Below, piece after piece: positions 1-6,589 of a DNA stretch of 64,000 nucleotides. The notes under the pieces were generated by a model. The model searched no databases, was not told the DNA's origin, and saw nothing but the letters and a program-made list of their open reading frames with translations. A program made the translations under genes and the position numbers. Source of the DNA: Eubacteriales bacterium (GTDB taxonomy: Bacteria; Bacillota; Clostridia; Lachnospirales; Lachnospiraceae); contig JAUNGM010000004.1 of assembly GCA_030524545.1 (NCBI GenBank), forward strand, positions 90,697-154,696. The letters are read 5' to 3'. Each line of letters opens with the position of its first letter. Positions within the stretch are counted from its first letter, which is position 1.

Positions 1-627
1 ATCTTTGGCAGTATCTTCCATCCATGTGGTAGCTTTTTCAATTCTTTCTTTTACAGTCATGCTGTTGCCTCCTTTTATGTAATTGTTGTAAAATCTTTGA
101 CCCCTTTCAGCTCTTGCCTTGCATACACTTTCCCCTGTATTGGCAGGAGCTTCGAACTTCTTTAAAACAACATCCGATGCCTCACGGATACTTGTTTCCG
201 TAATCAGTGCTTTCATGACTGCAGGGTATTTAACTTCCAACTCCCATAAAATGTATGACAGCTGAATATCTTCATCGGAAATAGATTTTCCGGCCTGCTT
301 TGCTCTTGTGTAGAGTCCTGATTTTCGATCCGGGCTTGTCCATTGAGCATAGCCATATCCATATTGTTTGCCTGGGAGCGGATGAAGAAACTCTTCACAG
401 GAGATCTTTCCGGAATCAATCGCCTCGGTATACGTTTTGTCTGTGTAGATTTTCCCATTCTCTTTCAGTCTCTTTAAGCACAGATATTCAACACGGTTCG
501 TGTAAAATCCATCACTTTCCGCTTCCAGGTTTCCAATCAGGGCACAGGCGCCTTCCGGAGTCATTCCTGCAGCAACAAATACTTTGTACGCTCTTTTCTC
601 TGCAGCAATATTAATCGCCATATTCAT
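1..627 (-). CDS. Phage endolysin, N-terminal part (runs off the left edge)
   Basis: The frame is open from the start at 627 to base 1 and has no stop, so only the first 209 codons are visible. Residues ~1-180 look like the phage tail-tip lysozyme family: an early helix with TPEGACALIGNLEAES, then GYGYAQWTSP, then NTGESVCKARAERGQRFYN. A second domain begins at MTVKERIEKATTW; such tails in related lysins are NlpC/P60- or CHAP-type amidases, but that part is not visible. The RBS AGGAAGGAG precedes ATG at 627; a second ATG at 621 is equally spaced. It overlaps the small membrane gene upstream by 17 nt. Expected role is peptidoglycan cleavage at lysis. The lysozyme assignment is by motif recognition only. 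Confidence 0.75.
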   Translation of the reverse strand, partial: MNMAINIAAEKRAYKVFVAAGMTPEGACALIGNLEAESDGFYTNRVEYLCLKRLKENGKIYTDKTYTEAIDSGKISCEEFLHPLPGKQYGYGYAQWTSPDRKSGLYTRAKQAGKSISDEDIQLSYILWELEVKYPAVMKALITETSIREASDVVLKKFEAPANTGESVCKARAERGQRFYNNYIKGGNSMTVKERIEKATTWMEDTAKD

Positions 628-754
628 CGTCTCCTTCCTGGTCATAAGGACAAACATCACGAATAAACCGCCCCAATTCGTTCGTGAGTAATACAAAACC
701 AGCGGCAGCAAAAACAATAATTATGCCGGCTGTACCTACAATAATTTTTGCCAT
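611..754 (-). CDS. 47-aa single-pass membrane protein in the lysis cassette
   Basis: The 47-codon frame has an RBS (AGGAGGAGG, then GGGAG) upstream of ATG at 754. The product starts MAKIIVGTAGIIIVFAAAG, giving one membrane helix (~residues 4-24), followed by a charged acidic tail. Its 3' end overlaps the start of the endolysin gene, which indicates translational coupling. Size and position between the holin-like gene and the endolysin suggest a lysis helper or antiholin. No family is recognised, so the function is inferred from position only. Confidence 0.6.
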   Translation of the reverse strand: MAKIIVGTAGIIIVFAAAGFVLLTNELGRFIRDVCPYDQEGDDEYGD

Positions 755-772
755 ATCTCCCGTGTCCTCCTC

Positions 773-1081
773 CTATTTTCCATACTGTTTAAACTGAGAG
801 ATTGCCTGGATAACTTTGTCGTATCCGACCATCGCTGATAACCACGACAGAAGCAACAGGGCAATCAGGTATACCGCTAACTTTGCATTGATCTCTGCCC
901 CAGTTAAAATTACATACGCAGCTCCTACTGCTACAGAAAGACCAACAGACACATAACCAGCAAGCGCATTCGGGTAATATGTCTTATCTCTTTCTTTCAT
1001 CCAATTTTTAATTGCCTCTGTAAACAGACCGGTCATTACTGACACGATCAGAAGACCTAACAGAAAAATTTCTAAACTCAT
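773..1081 (-). CDS. Putative holin
   Basis: The 102-aa protein has three hydrophobic segments (about residues 3-22, 41-60 and 66-84) and a short basic C-terminus ending QFKQYGK. This size and topology fit a class I-like phage holin, which would release the endolysin through the cytoplasmic membrane. It sits 18 bp upstream of the small membrane gene and two genes before the endolysin, the usual place for a holin. No specific holin family signature was recognised, so the call rests on topology and context. Confidence 0.6.
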   Translation of the reverse strand: MSLEIFLLGLLIVSVMTGLFTEAIKNWMKERDKTYYPNALAGYVSVGLSVAVGAAYVILTGAEINAKLAVYLIALLLLSWLSAMVGYDKVIQAISQFKQYGK

Positions 1082-1096
1082 AGTCTTTCTCCTCTC

Positions 1097-1585
1097 TTAT
1101 GCAAAAATCCAATCATCTGCCAGAAGATCTCCGGTTGACGGAACCCACGGGATAAATCCATTCTGTGCATTCTTTAACGCAAAGTACGGATACAGCGTTC
1201 CGTCAATATCTGCCTTTTCAATAACCTGGAAAGCTGTGTCATTGTACGGATCCACCATTCTTACATACTGGCCTTTTCCGTTCCATCCTTTTCGAGATAT
1301 TTTCATACCTCTTCTCAGATATTTAACCGCTTCGCTGAATGAGAATGTTGCTTCTCCGCCCAGCTGCGGGCAGTTTGTTTCATCTGCAATGATCCATTCA
1401 TCAGAAAGTATATTTCCAATGGTGTACTCAACCACCTGTGTCTCCCGGATATCCAGATCCTGTCTGTCTTTCGTGTGCATGATGATTGTTTCTTTTTCCG
1501 GATCCCATCTCCAGTAGCCGCCCCATGACGGCAGCTTTGCTTTGCTTCCTTCTTTCATTGCCTTAAAGGCTTCTGTGAATTTCAT
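1097..1585 (-). CDS. Tandem-domain Tad2-like (DUF2829) protein, predicted anti-Thoeris/anti-CBASS sponge
   Basis: The 162-aa protein contains two copies of a DUF2829/Tad2-type fold. The N-terminal copy (~1-70) starts MKFTEAFKAMKEGSKAKLPSW and ends LSDEWIIA. The C-terminal copy (~80-162) starts FSFSEAVKYLRRGMKISRKG, has WNGKGQYVRM, and ends with the diagnostic WVPSTGDLLADDW. Known Tad2 proteins bind the gcADPR signal of Thoeris, and some bind CBASS cyclic dinucleotides. Tad2 is normally a single-domain protein that tetramerises. Here one chain carries both domains; the N-terminal copy is degenerate, with PSWGGYWRWDPEKET where the GWNGKG motif should be. It overlaps its upstream neighbour by 4 nt (ATGA). 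Family membership is fairly sure; the ligand is inference. Confidence 0.8.
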   Translation of the reverse strand: MKFTEAFKAMKEGSKAKLPSWGGYWRWDPEKETIIMHTKDRQDLDIRETQVVEYTIGNILSDEWIIADETNCPQLGGEATFSFSEAVKYLRRGMKISRKGWNGKGQYVRMVDPYNDTAFQVIEKADIDGTLYPYFALKNAQNGFIPWVPSTGDLLADDWIFA

Positions 1586-1902
1586 TCATATCCCTCCTTA
1601 TCGTGCTTTTCCTGCTCTTCTCTGTCTTCTTTTTCCCATTTTCTTTCCATCTTTCGGTCTTTATTGGTTCTGATCCACCCGCATATTCCGCATTCGCCTA
1701 TCGTTGCTGTAACCACAGCGCAAGCATATGTCTCGGGAATACTTCCGCACTCACGGAACATCAGTATCATCTGCCAGTTAAACCAAACAAAAAAGGCTCC
1801 AACCAGCATCAGTATGATGTTGAGTGTGCCTATTCTCTGGAAATACTCTTTTATTCTTGTTATGAAACTTTTTCTTTTAACAACTCTGCGTCTTCTTCGC
1901 AT
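1582..1902 (-). CDS. Small membrane protein with basic N-terminus
   Basis: The 106-aa product begins MRRRRRVVKRKSF, followed by two hydrophobic segments (about residues 26-45 and 55-75, the second Cys- and Gly-rich) and a highly charged C-terminal tail rich in Lys and Glu. An in-frame GTG nine bases upstream lies inside the Shine-Dalgarno sequence (AAGGAGTGGG), so the ATG at 1902 is the better start. Its 3' end overlaps the Tad2-like gene by 4 nt, which implies co-translation. Such proteins are common between DGR/tail genes and lysis genes in gut clostridial phages, but the function is unknown. Confidence 0.6.
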   Translation of the reverse strand: MRRRRRVVKRKSFITRIKEYFQRIGTLNIILMLVGAFFVWFNWQMILMFRECGSIPETYACAVVTATIGECGICGWIRTNKDRKMERKWEKEDREEQEKHDKEGYE

Positions 1903-1916
1903 TATTCCCACTCCTT

Positions 1917-2249
1917 TTAAATCAGGCTGTGAACAGCCGTTTCAAAGAGTGCGTCTTTATGCTCATGCTTGATTTTCCGAGCATATTCAAGCGCTGCGTG
2001 CATATCTCCATTGCAGTTAGCATCCGGGATACGCTGTACCGCTGCCGCCGTTGCTTCTCCAAGGGACAATGACGCTCCAGCCAGCTTAATCAGCAGAAGC
2101 TCGTTCTCCTCTTTCTGTTTTTCTTTTTCTTCGAGAATCTTATCCCTTTTTTCAATTTTCTTCTGAATCCTCCAGAAGCAAAACCCTGTTATCCCAGACG
2201 GAATCGACATCGCAACAACGATTGTTACAACCAAACTTGCTAAATCCAT
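1917..2249 (-). CDS. N-terminal membrane anchor plus coiled-coil protein
   Basis: The start was set at ATG 2249 (MDLASLVVTIVVAM), which has GGAGG ten bases upstream; the longer frame from 2288 adds a non-hydrophobic leader. The 110-aa product has one membrane helix (~1-22), then a Lys/Glu-rich coiled coil (~28-50), then a helical segment ending in HSLI. This resembles the layout of XhlA/BhlA-type phage lysis accessory proteins, but no sequence motif settles it. It is the first gene after the DGR region in transcription order. Confidence 0.55.
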   Translation of the reverse strand: MDLASLVVTIVVAMSIPSGITGFCFWRIQKKIEKRDKILEEKEKQKEENELLLIKLAGASLSLGEATAAAVQRIPDANCNGDMHAALEYARKIKHEHKDALFETAVHSLI

Positions 2250-2331
2250 TTCTCCGATACCTCCACTTCTTGAATTTTCATGTAACATATCTCATACGGT
2301 TTATCCCTTATGTAATTTTTCGTTCCCGGAA

Positions 2332-2502
2332 TCATCCGTTGATATCCTCCTGCATAAGCGCAGCTTTCTTGATATTATTCAGATCAGTCTCTGTAATCAT
2401 GCCATTCTGGAGCAATTCAGCGCTCAGACTGTCAATGATTTCCGTCTGTAATTTGATAATCTCCGATTGTTTGTCTAGAACCTCAGCAATAGACAGTTTC
2501 AT
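2332..2502 (-). CDS. 56-aa helical phage protein of unknown function
   Basis: The reading frame starts at ATG 2502 with RBS AGGAAGGAG and ends with TGA at 2332. The product begins MKLSIAEVLDKQSEIIKLQ and is predicted to be almost entirely helical, with possible heptads. The start lies 20 nt inside the end of the reverse-transcriptase gene, so its translation is probably coupled to the DGR operon. No family is recognised. It could be a small tail or lysis accessory, like the short XkdX-type proteins found in this position. Confidence 0.55.
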   Translation of the reverse strand: MKLSIAEVLDKQSEIIKLQTEIIDSLSAELLQNGMITETDLNNIKKAALMQEDING

Positions 2503-3619
2503 AGCAATCTACTCCTTCCTCTTTGTCTTCTATGTTTTTGTCAGCATGTGTCAAAACGAAATTGTCCAGGATAGATTCTCGAAGCGCATCGCTATCGCAG
2601 TGCTTCAGCATACCCAGATAGCAATTCAGTGTATCTGTGGCCTGTCTGAGAGTAATCTCCTTCACCCGGTACGCTTCTCTTCTTGCTTTAAGAACACGCT
2701 TCATGTGTAAAGTAGTACTCTTTCTAAGAACGAGCTTGTCCGGCCATACACGATACCCAACAAACTCAATTCCCTGGCTTATCGGACGTATGCAGGTCTT
2801 GCTGTTAAGCCGTAGCTCCAGTTCCGTTTCAAGGAACTCTGAAATTCTATCTTTCCAAACTCTGAGTTTTTCTTTGCTGTCGCATAGAATAATCACATCA
2901 TCCATATACCGGATATAAAAATGAATCCTAAGTACACGCTTGCAAAATTGATCCAGGACATCCAAATATACATTTGCAAATATTTGTGATAGCAGATTTC
3001 CTATTGGCATACCGACATCAAAAAGGCGGTCTTCCAACGGAACATCTCCCGGAGAGCATCCTTCCGGCAGCCCAAACGGCGTGTGTTCGCAGTCTATAAT
3101 GGAATACAGCAGTTTCAGCAGCCGTTTGTCCTTAATCTTCTTTGCAAGAATTTTCTTTAATATCCGGTGTGAGATCCGGTAAAAATATTTGCTTATATCC
3201 AGCTTAAGATAAAACCACCGGGAATTCTCCTGGCGTTCTACCTGTATTAGCCAGTATTGGAGCCTCTGTGCTGCCATAAGAGGCCCTCTTTCCGGAATAC
3301 ATCCGTATGAATCCTTGATATACCCCTTTACCAGCATAGGATTGACAACTCTGTATATCGCCCATTGGACAACTCTATGCCGGAATTTGATAGACATAAT
3401 CATTCTTTTCTTTGGTTCGTATACATAGAAAATGTAATACTTTTCTATGCGGTACGTTCCATCATAGACTGACTGTCGGATTTCATCTAATAACTCCCAT
3501 GCATGAAAATTATAGTACATTACGTCCCGGTTGTATCTCCTTCCAGCCGAGGCATCCTCCAGTGCTCCATACAGATTATCCATTGAGAAGATAAGGTCAA
3601 ATACATTCTTAATCTTCAT
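2483..3619 (-). CDS. DGR reverse transcriptase
   Basis: This 378-aa RNA-directed DNA polymerase copies the template repeat into mutated cDNA. Motif A is YLKLDISKYFYRISH. The domain-4 motif is IGNLLSQ, which matches the DGR hallmark [LIV]GxxxSQ rather than the QGxxxSP of group II introns. The catalytic box is YMDD at residues 238-241. There is no maturase or endonuclease domain, and the length fits DGR reverse transcriptases (about 300-420 aa). It follows target, Avd and TR in the same order as in Bordetella phage BPP-1. The start at 3619 is the first ATG of the frame. A group II intron or retron is excluded by the SQ motif and by the adjacent TR/VR pair. Confidence 0.95.
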   Translation of the reverse strand: MKIKNVFDLIFSMDNLYGALEDASAGRRYNRDVMYYNFHAWELLDEIRQSVYDGTYRIEKYYIFYVYEPKKRMIMSIKFRHRVVQWAIYRVVNPMLVKGYIKDSYGCIPERGPLMAAQRLQYWLIQVERQENSRWFYLKLDISKYFYRISHRILKKILAKKIKDKRLLKLLYSIIDCEHTPFGLPEGCSPGDVPLEDRLFDVGMPIGNLLSQIFANVYLDVLDQFCKRVLRIHFYIRYMDDVIILCDSKEKLRVWKDRISEFLETELELRLNSKTCIRPISQGIEFVGYRVWPDKLVLRKSTTLHMKRVLKARREAYRVKEITLRQATDTLNCYLGMLKHCDSDALRESILDNFVLTHADKNIEDKEEGVDCYETVYC

Positions 3620-3689
3620 TGCGTTGTCATTCCCTTTCGTTAAACTATGTGTTGCAGCTTTCGCTTTCGCTACTTGCGGCTTCCATAGG

Positions 3690-3744
3690 CGCCCCTGCTT
3701 TGTGTGTCTCCACAGGGGCGGTTCTACCCACGCACGAATAGAAC
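3690..3744 (-). ncRNA. Two adjacent stem-loops in the TR-RT spacer RNA
   Basis: In the 225-bp non-coding stretch between TR and the RT gene (3620-3844), two perfect stems lie back to back: GTTCTA/TAGAAC (3721-3726 with 3739-3744) and CGCCCCTG/CAGGGGCG (3690-3697 with 3713-3720). Neither is followed by a T-run on the minus strand, so this is not an intrinsic terminator. In BPP-1 the RNA downstream of TR folds and is needed for self-primed cDNA synthesis. The same role here is inferred by position. Confidence 0.55.
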
Positions 3745-3844
3745 CATTTTTCTCCTGCCGTCCGGCCTGGAGCGGAAACAGACTCCTTTATTCTCTCGCA
3801 CTGTCGAGCAGTCCGTAAACTGATCGATTCTGGCATATGAGAGT

Positions 3845-3960
3845 AAAGCGGAGCGGAAGCCGATGTTGCTGTTGGAGTTGGAACGAGGGTTGTTCAGGTT
3901 CACGTTGAACACGCCAGCGTTGGAAGTGTTGTTCCACCTGCCCCCACAAATCGGCAAACG
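3845..3960 (-). repeat. DGR template repeat (TR)
   Basis: The 116-bp template aligns without gaps to 4499-4614. Seventeen positions differ; 16 of them are adenines on the TR coding strand, out of 25 adenines in the repeat. The TR is rich in AAC codons, ten asparagines when read in the target frame, which can mutate to many residues but never to a stop. The last 22 bp at the 3' end (3845-3866) are identical in both repeats and probably act as IMH*. Homology stops sharply at 3960. The TR lies between avd and the RT gene. A 77-codon open frame through the TR is a by-product of its similarity to the target gene and is not called as a gene. Confidence 0.95.
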
Positions 3961-3995
3961 AATAGCCTGTTCCCGTTGTTTCTATAGCCGCCTTA

Positions 3996-4427
3996 TCAGC
4001 GGCTATATCTTGTCTTACCGCTTTTGGGTTGGGATGATTTCTGATTATCGCCGTATACCCATTCTTTATATTTCCCTATCATTTTTCCGATTTCTGTTGA
4101 CCGTCCTTCCCATTCGTTCCTTGAGGAAGTGCCTTTCAGATATTTCAACCGGTATGCTACCCGGATGTAAGACTGGAGAGCCTTATTCGTCTCGTCCAGT
4201 TCACTGATAGAAGTTTTCTTGTAGTATGCAACCGTCAATGCCGACGCCAGCTGCGACATCTGATTCATACAATGGGCTATATCATCACCAAGCAGTTTCT
4301 GATGCGGTATGGACCATTTTTCTATGAGCGGAAGAGCATAGACTATCATATCCTCTATTTTCTGCAGGATTTTAAACCCTTCTTCTTCCATCTCTTTACT
4401 CATGTTGTCGGATCTCTGTTCTGCCAC
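3996..4427 (-). CDS. avd: DGR accessory variability determinant (Avd)
   Basis: The 143-aa mostly helical protein fits the four-helix-bundle Avd family (related to 23S rRNA intervening-sequence proteins). Avd forms a pentamer, binds the RT and the TR RNA, and is required for retrohoming. Helices can be read around residues 13-40, 42-72, 78-95 and 103-125, with a basic C-terminus (KSSQPKSGKTRYSR) for RNA binding. The start codon is probably GTG at 4427, because AAGGAG lies seven bases upstream; the ATG at codon 9 is an alternative. It lies 35 bp before the TR and 61 bp after the target gene, the standard DGR position. Confidence 0.85.
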   Translation of the reverse strand: MAEQRSDNMSKEMEEEGFKILQKIEDMIVYALPLIEKWSIPHQKLLGDDIAHCMNQMSQLASALTVAYYKKTSISELDETNKALQSYIRVAYRLKYLKGTSSRNEWEGRSTEIGKMIGKYKEWVYGDNQKSSQPKSGKTRYSR

Positions 4428-4447
4428 ATTCTTTCTCCTTTTAGTTT

Positions 4448-4472
4448 AAAAAACGCCGCCTTCCCAGGCGGC
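4448..4472 (-). terminator. GC hairpin with T-run immediately after the variable repeat
   Basis: GCCGCC (4455-4460) pairs with GGCGGC (4467-4472) across a 6-nt loop, and the minus strand continues GTTTTTT. It begins 17 bp past the target stop codon and 27 bp past the IMH block. By sequence it is an intrinsic terminator. By position it is also where several DGRs carry a DNA hairpin that stimulates retrohoming. Either or both roles are possible. Confidence 0.6.
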
Positions 4473-4488
4473 AATCAGTGTTCAGGTA

Positions 4489-5535
4489 TCAGTTTACAAA
4501 AGCGGAGCGGAAGCCGATGTGGCCGAAGGAGTTGGAACGAGGGGAGTTCAGGTACACGCAGAACACGCCAGCGCCGGTAGTGCTGCCCCACCCGCCCCCA
4601 CAAACCGGCAAACGCTCGCCAACGAGGTTTGCCCAGTGGTAATCGCTGCCATAATCTCCGCCCGGTTCATCAGGATATAAAAGCAGGGCCTTAGCAATTT
4701 CCGGAGCGGTTAAGCCAGTGGCTAATGTCATATCCTTATACTGGCATCCATTTCCCTGATCTGTGGTATAGGTCAGACTGCCGGTAGTAAGCTGGAATTT
4801 GGATGATACCCAATCCCATTTCAATGTACCGGATGTTCCCGGAGCCACCAGAGAGCCATCTGCAGCAATCGCTTTCCATTCAGTCGATCCAGCAGCCAGG
4901 CTGACATCTGCCAGCATACTGTTCGCATAAGGAATAATCTGGATTTCTCCATCAACCATACGCATACCAGCGCACCATTCCCATACATTACCGTTCAAAT
5001 CGCAAATGCCGTCCGGGAGCCAATTATGGTTCCATGTATCTGGCCCGGAGCCCGTAGCGCATCTTGCGATTTTTCCGGATTCGTAGTATGTCGGAACGCC
5101 CTTTTCGTGCGGATATCCGTGATCGCAGCCGTAATTATTGTTACCTCTTGGCATGGTGCCGTTTTTCCTGCACCACAGGGCAATCGCAGACCACAGGGAA
5201 TAAGGCAACAATCCCCAGCCCTCACCCTTGTTTCTGCAATATGTATTGGCAGAGTCGAAATTAAGGCTTGCCCTCGGGTCTTTGAACGGAAGGGAATATG
5301 CCCTGTCGTTCATTACAATATTCTGGAACTTGGAAACGTATATGCACTCCTTTTCAGCGCCTCCCACCATGAAAGCCGGATGAATATTTTCGCTTCCACC
5401 GGCAATCACATCAGAAATCTTGAACTTAGGAAACGCCACCATAACAGAGGGCATTTCCCGATCATCCAAGAGTACCGTATTCTTTCCACCGGACAGTGCT
5501 TCAACCGCCAGTCTCATATCATCAAAATTTGCCAT
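4489..5535 (-). CDS. DGR target protein: FGE-sulfatase/C-type-lectin-fold tail-tip protein
   Basis: The 348-aa protein has the formylglycine-generating-enzyme-like C-type lectin fold common to DGR targets. Diagnostic parts are DLNGNVWEWC in the middle, DYHWANLVGERLPVCGGGW near the end and the terminal block GFRSAFVN. The last ~40 residues are encoded by the variable repeat; they keep the scaffold residues (CGG, W, AGVF, PRSNS, IGFRSA) and vary at about a dozen exposed positions. Residues ~1-90 have no FGE motifs and probably attach the protein to the tail. FGE catalytic function is not implied. It follows the tail-fibre-like genes at 5540-6572, so its likely job is binding the host receptor. 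ATG at 5535 has GGAGG upstream. Confidence 0.9.
   Translation of the reverse strand: MANFDDMRLAVEALSGGKNTVLLDDREMPSVMVAFPKFKISDVIAGGSENIHPAFMVGGAEKECIYVSKFQNIVMNDRAYSLPFKDPRASLNFDSANTYCRNKGEGWGLLPYSLWSAIALWCRKNGTMPRGNNNYGCDHGYPHEKGVPTYYESGKIARCATGSGPDTWNHNWLPDGICDLNGNVWEWCAGMRMVDGEIQIIPYANSMLADVSLAAGSTEWKAIAADGSLVAPGTSGTLKWDWVSSKFQLTTGSLTYTTDQGNGCQYKDMTLATGLTAPEIAKALLLYPDEPGGDYGSDYHWANLVGERLPVCGGGWGSTTGAGVFCVYLNSPRSNSFGHIGFRSAFVN
4499..4614 (-). repeat. DGR variable repeat (VR) with IMH at its 3' end
   Basis: This copy of TR lies inside the last 42 codons of the target gene. Compared with TR, asparagine codons have become Gly, Ser, Gly, Cys, Tyr, Ser, Phe and His codons, AGG (Arg) has become GGG (Gly), and one AGC (Ser) has become GGC (Gly). 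The single change that is not at a template adenine is TCC to ACC (Ser to Thr, + strand position 4578). The invariant 22 bp at 4499-4520 end next to the stop codon and serve as the candidate initiation-of-mutagenic-homology site. Confidence 0.95.
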
Positions 5536-5539
5536 GGTT

Positions 5540-5908
5540 TTATACCTCCATTTCCCATAATCTTAACTCGCAGCGTTCCATACTAAAAGGCACCGGTGTC
5601 CGCTGAATGATTGTCGGACTCTCAGTGCCTCCCTCTTCTGCATCCGGATTGTAATTCGGATTTGCGATTTCGGTTTCCGTATATTCCCTGGCCGGGATAA
5701 CAACCTGTGCGATGTATTTATCGCCGGTTTCAGTTCCCATCACCAGGCCGCCAGTATAGTCCTGGCAGATATCAATTACTACCTCATAATCTCTCTCTTT
5801 CTTTGAGACGTTAAACATCAAATCTCCATCATCGAAATCAATGTTCTTCCCCATTACTTCGTAGGGGATAAAATTCTTGCCGTTCTCCGGCAGATATGTT
5901 ACTTTCAT
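5540..5908 (-). CDS. Tail-associated protein upstream of the DGR target, unknown
   Basis: The 122-aa protein begins MKVTYLPENGKNFIPYEVMG and has alternating beta-like hydrophobic stretches, with an acidic linker near residue 90. ATG at 5908 overlaps the stop of the preceding gene (TGATG), and the DGR target follows after 4 bp, so the three are translationally coupled. The position between fibre-like proteins and the variable tip suggests a tail-fibre connector or chaperone for the target. No family is recognised. Confidence 0.55.
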   Translation of the reverse strand: MKVTYLPENGKNFIPYEVMGKNIDFDDGDLMFNVSKKERDYEVVIDICQDYTGGLVMGTETGDKYIAQVVIPAREYTETEIANPNYNPDAEEGGTESPTIIQRTPVPFSMERCELRLWEMEV

Positions 5909-6078
5909 CAGAAATACCTCCTTCTCTGCTGCGCCATTTCTACTGCTTCTCTGCTCCTTGCGGCAGTAACCTCCGCTGCCTCCCTCATGGCCGGATCATT
6001 AGTATCAATACCGTACTTCTTGGCAATATACTCCACATCTTCTCGCCTGGTATCATTCGGGATAATCACATTTGCCAT
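5908..6078 (-). CDS. 56-aa XkdX-like small tail-region protein
   Basis: The frame runs from ATG 6078 (RBS GAGAGGAGG) to TGA 5908-5910. The product begins MANVIIPNDTRREDVEYIAK, is helical, and ends in an Arg-rich tail (QQRRRYF). Small proteins of this length containing a YIAKKYGI-type helix occur after tail fibre genes in PBSX-like phages, but the match is loose. Its stop overlaps the ATG of the next gene. Confidence 0.6.
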   Translation of the reverse strand: MANVIIPNDTRREDVEYIAKKYGIDTNDPAMREAAEVTAARSREAVEMAQQRRRYF

Positions 6079-6080
6079 AA

Positions 6081-6572
6081 TTACATACCTCCTCTCACGT
6101 AAAGGTTAAGCACAACCGTCTTTGCCGATCCGGTAAATGCAACCTTGAAGCCGTTCAGCAGCTTATCGCTAAATTCAATATCTCCTATTGCACCCCCAGA
6201 CGCACTCACGATCTCCGGTGTAATGGTGTAGTCTTTAGTGTTTCTCGGCGTTGTCAGCTGCACCGTTTTCAAAGAATTGTTGAACGGATATGACTGGGTA
6301 TTACTGAGCGTTACCTGCAAAGTCTCGCCTACAATGCCAGCCACCTTTCTTCTCTCGCTGTTGAGCATCCTGGTGTTTTCAGCACATATCTGGTGTGCTT
6401 CAAAAATTCCTGCCTCCATGTGATTGAAGTTTACTGCACTCTGGGGCGTTCCTTCCTGAAGAACTTCCCCAGGATCGGGAACATGCTCAATGGAACCGTC
6501 TGCGTTACTTGTCTCTCTGTATCGGTTCGGATGCTCTACAACTTCGTCTTTCCAGTTTGTCGGTACATACAC
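6081..6572 (-). CDS. Short tail-fibre-like protein
   Basis: The 163-aa protein starts with the phage fibre signature WKDEVVEHPNRYRE and then GTPQSAVNFNHMEAGI, a segment seen at the base of many Firmicute tail fibres. A beta-rich C-terminal domain follows (residues ~75-163, ending VVLNLYVRGGM). The start is GTG at 6572, since GGAGG lies nine bases upstream and no ATG is in frame nearby. It is probably a fibre base or the shaft to which the DGR target attaches; that partnership is inference from adjacency. Confidence 0.7.
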   Translation of the reverse strand: MYVPTNWKDEVVEHPNRYRETSNADGSIEHVPDPGEVLQEGTPQSAVNFNHMEAGIFEAHQICAENTRMLNSERRKVAGIVGETLQVTLSNTQSYPFNNSLKTVQLTTPRNTKDYTITPEIVSASGGAIGDIEFSDKLLNGFKVAFTGSAKTVVLNLYVRGGM

Positions 6573-6589
6573 GTTTTTCTTCCTCCTTC

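Noticed and set aside
2483-3619. Reverse transcriptase as part of a group II intron or retron
   Set aside because: No maturase/endonuclease domain, no intron RNA features, SQ motif rather than SP, and a TR/VR pair with Avd are present.
3724-3957. 77-codon minus-strand frame covering the template repeat
   Set aside because: It is open only because TR keeps the target gene's frame; it has no RBS and its product is the TR read as protein. Treated as non-coding DGR RNA.
4489-5535. Target protein as a true sulfatase-modifying enzyme
   Set aside because: No sulfatase gene nearby, and it is encoded among tail genes with its C-terminus diversified by VR.
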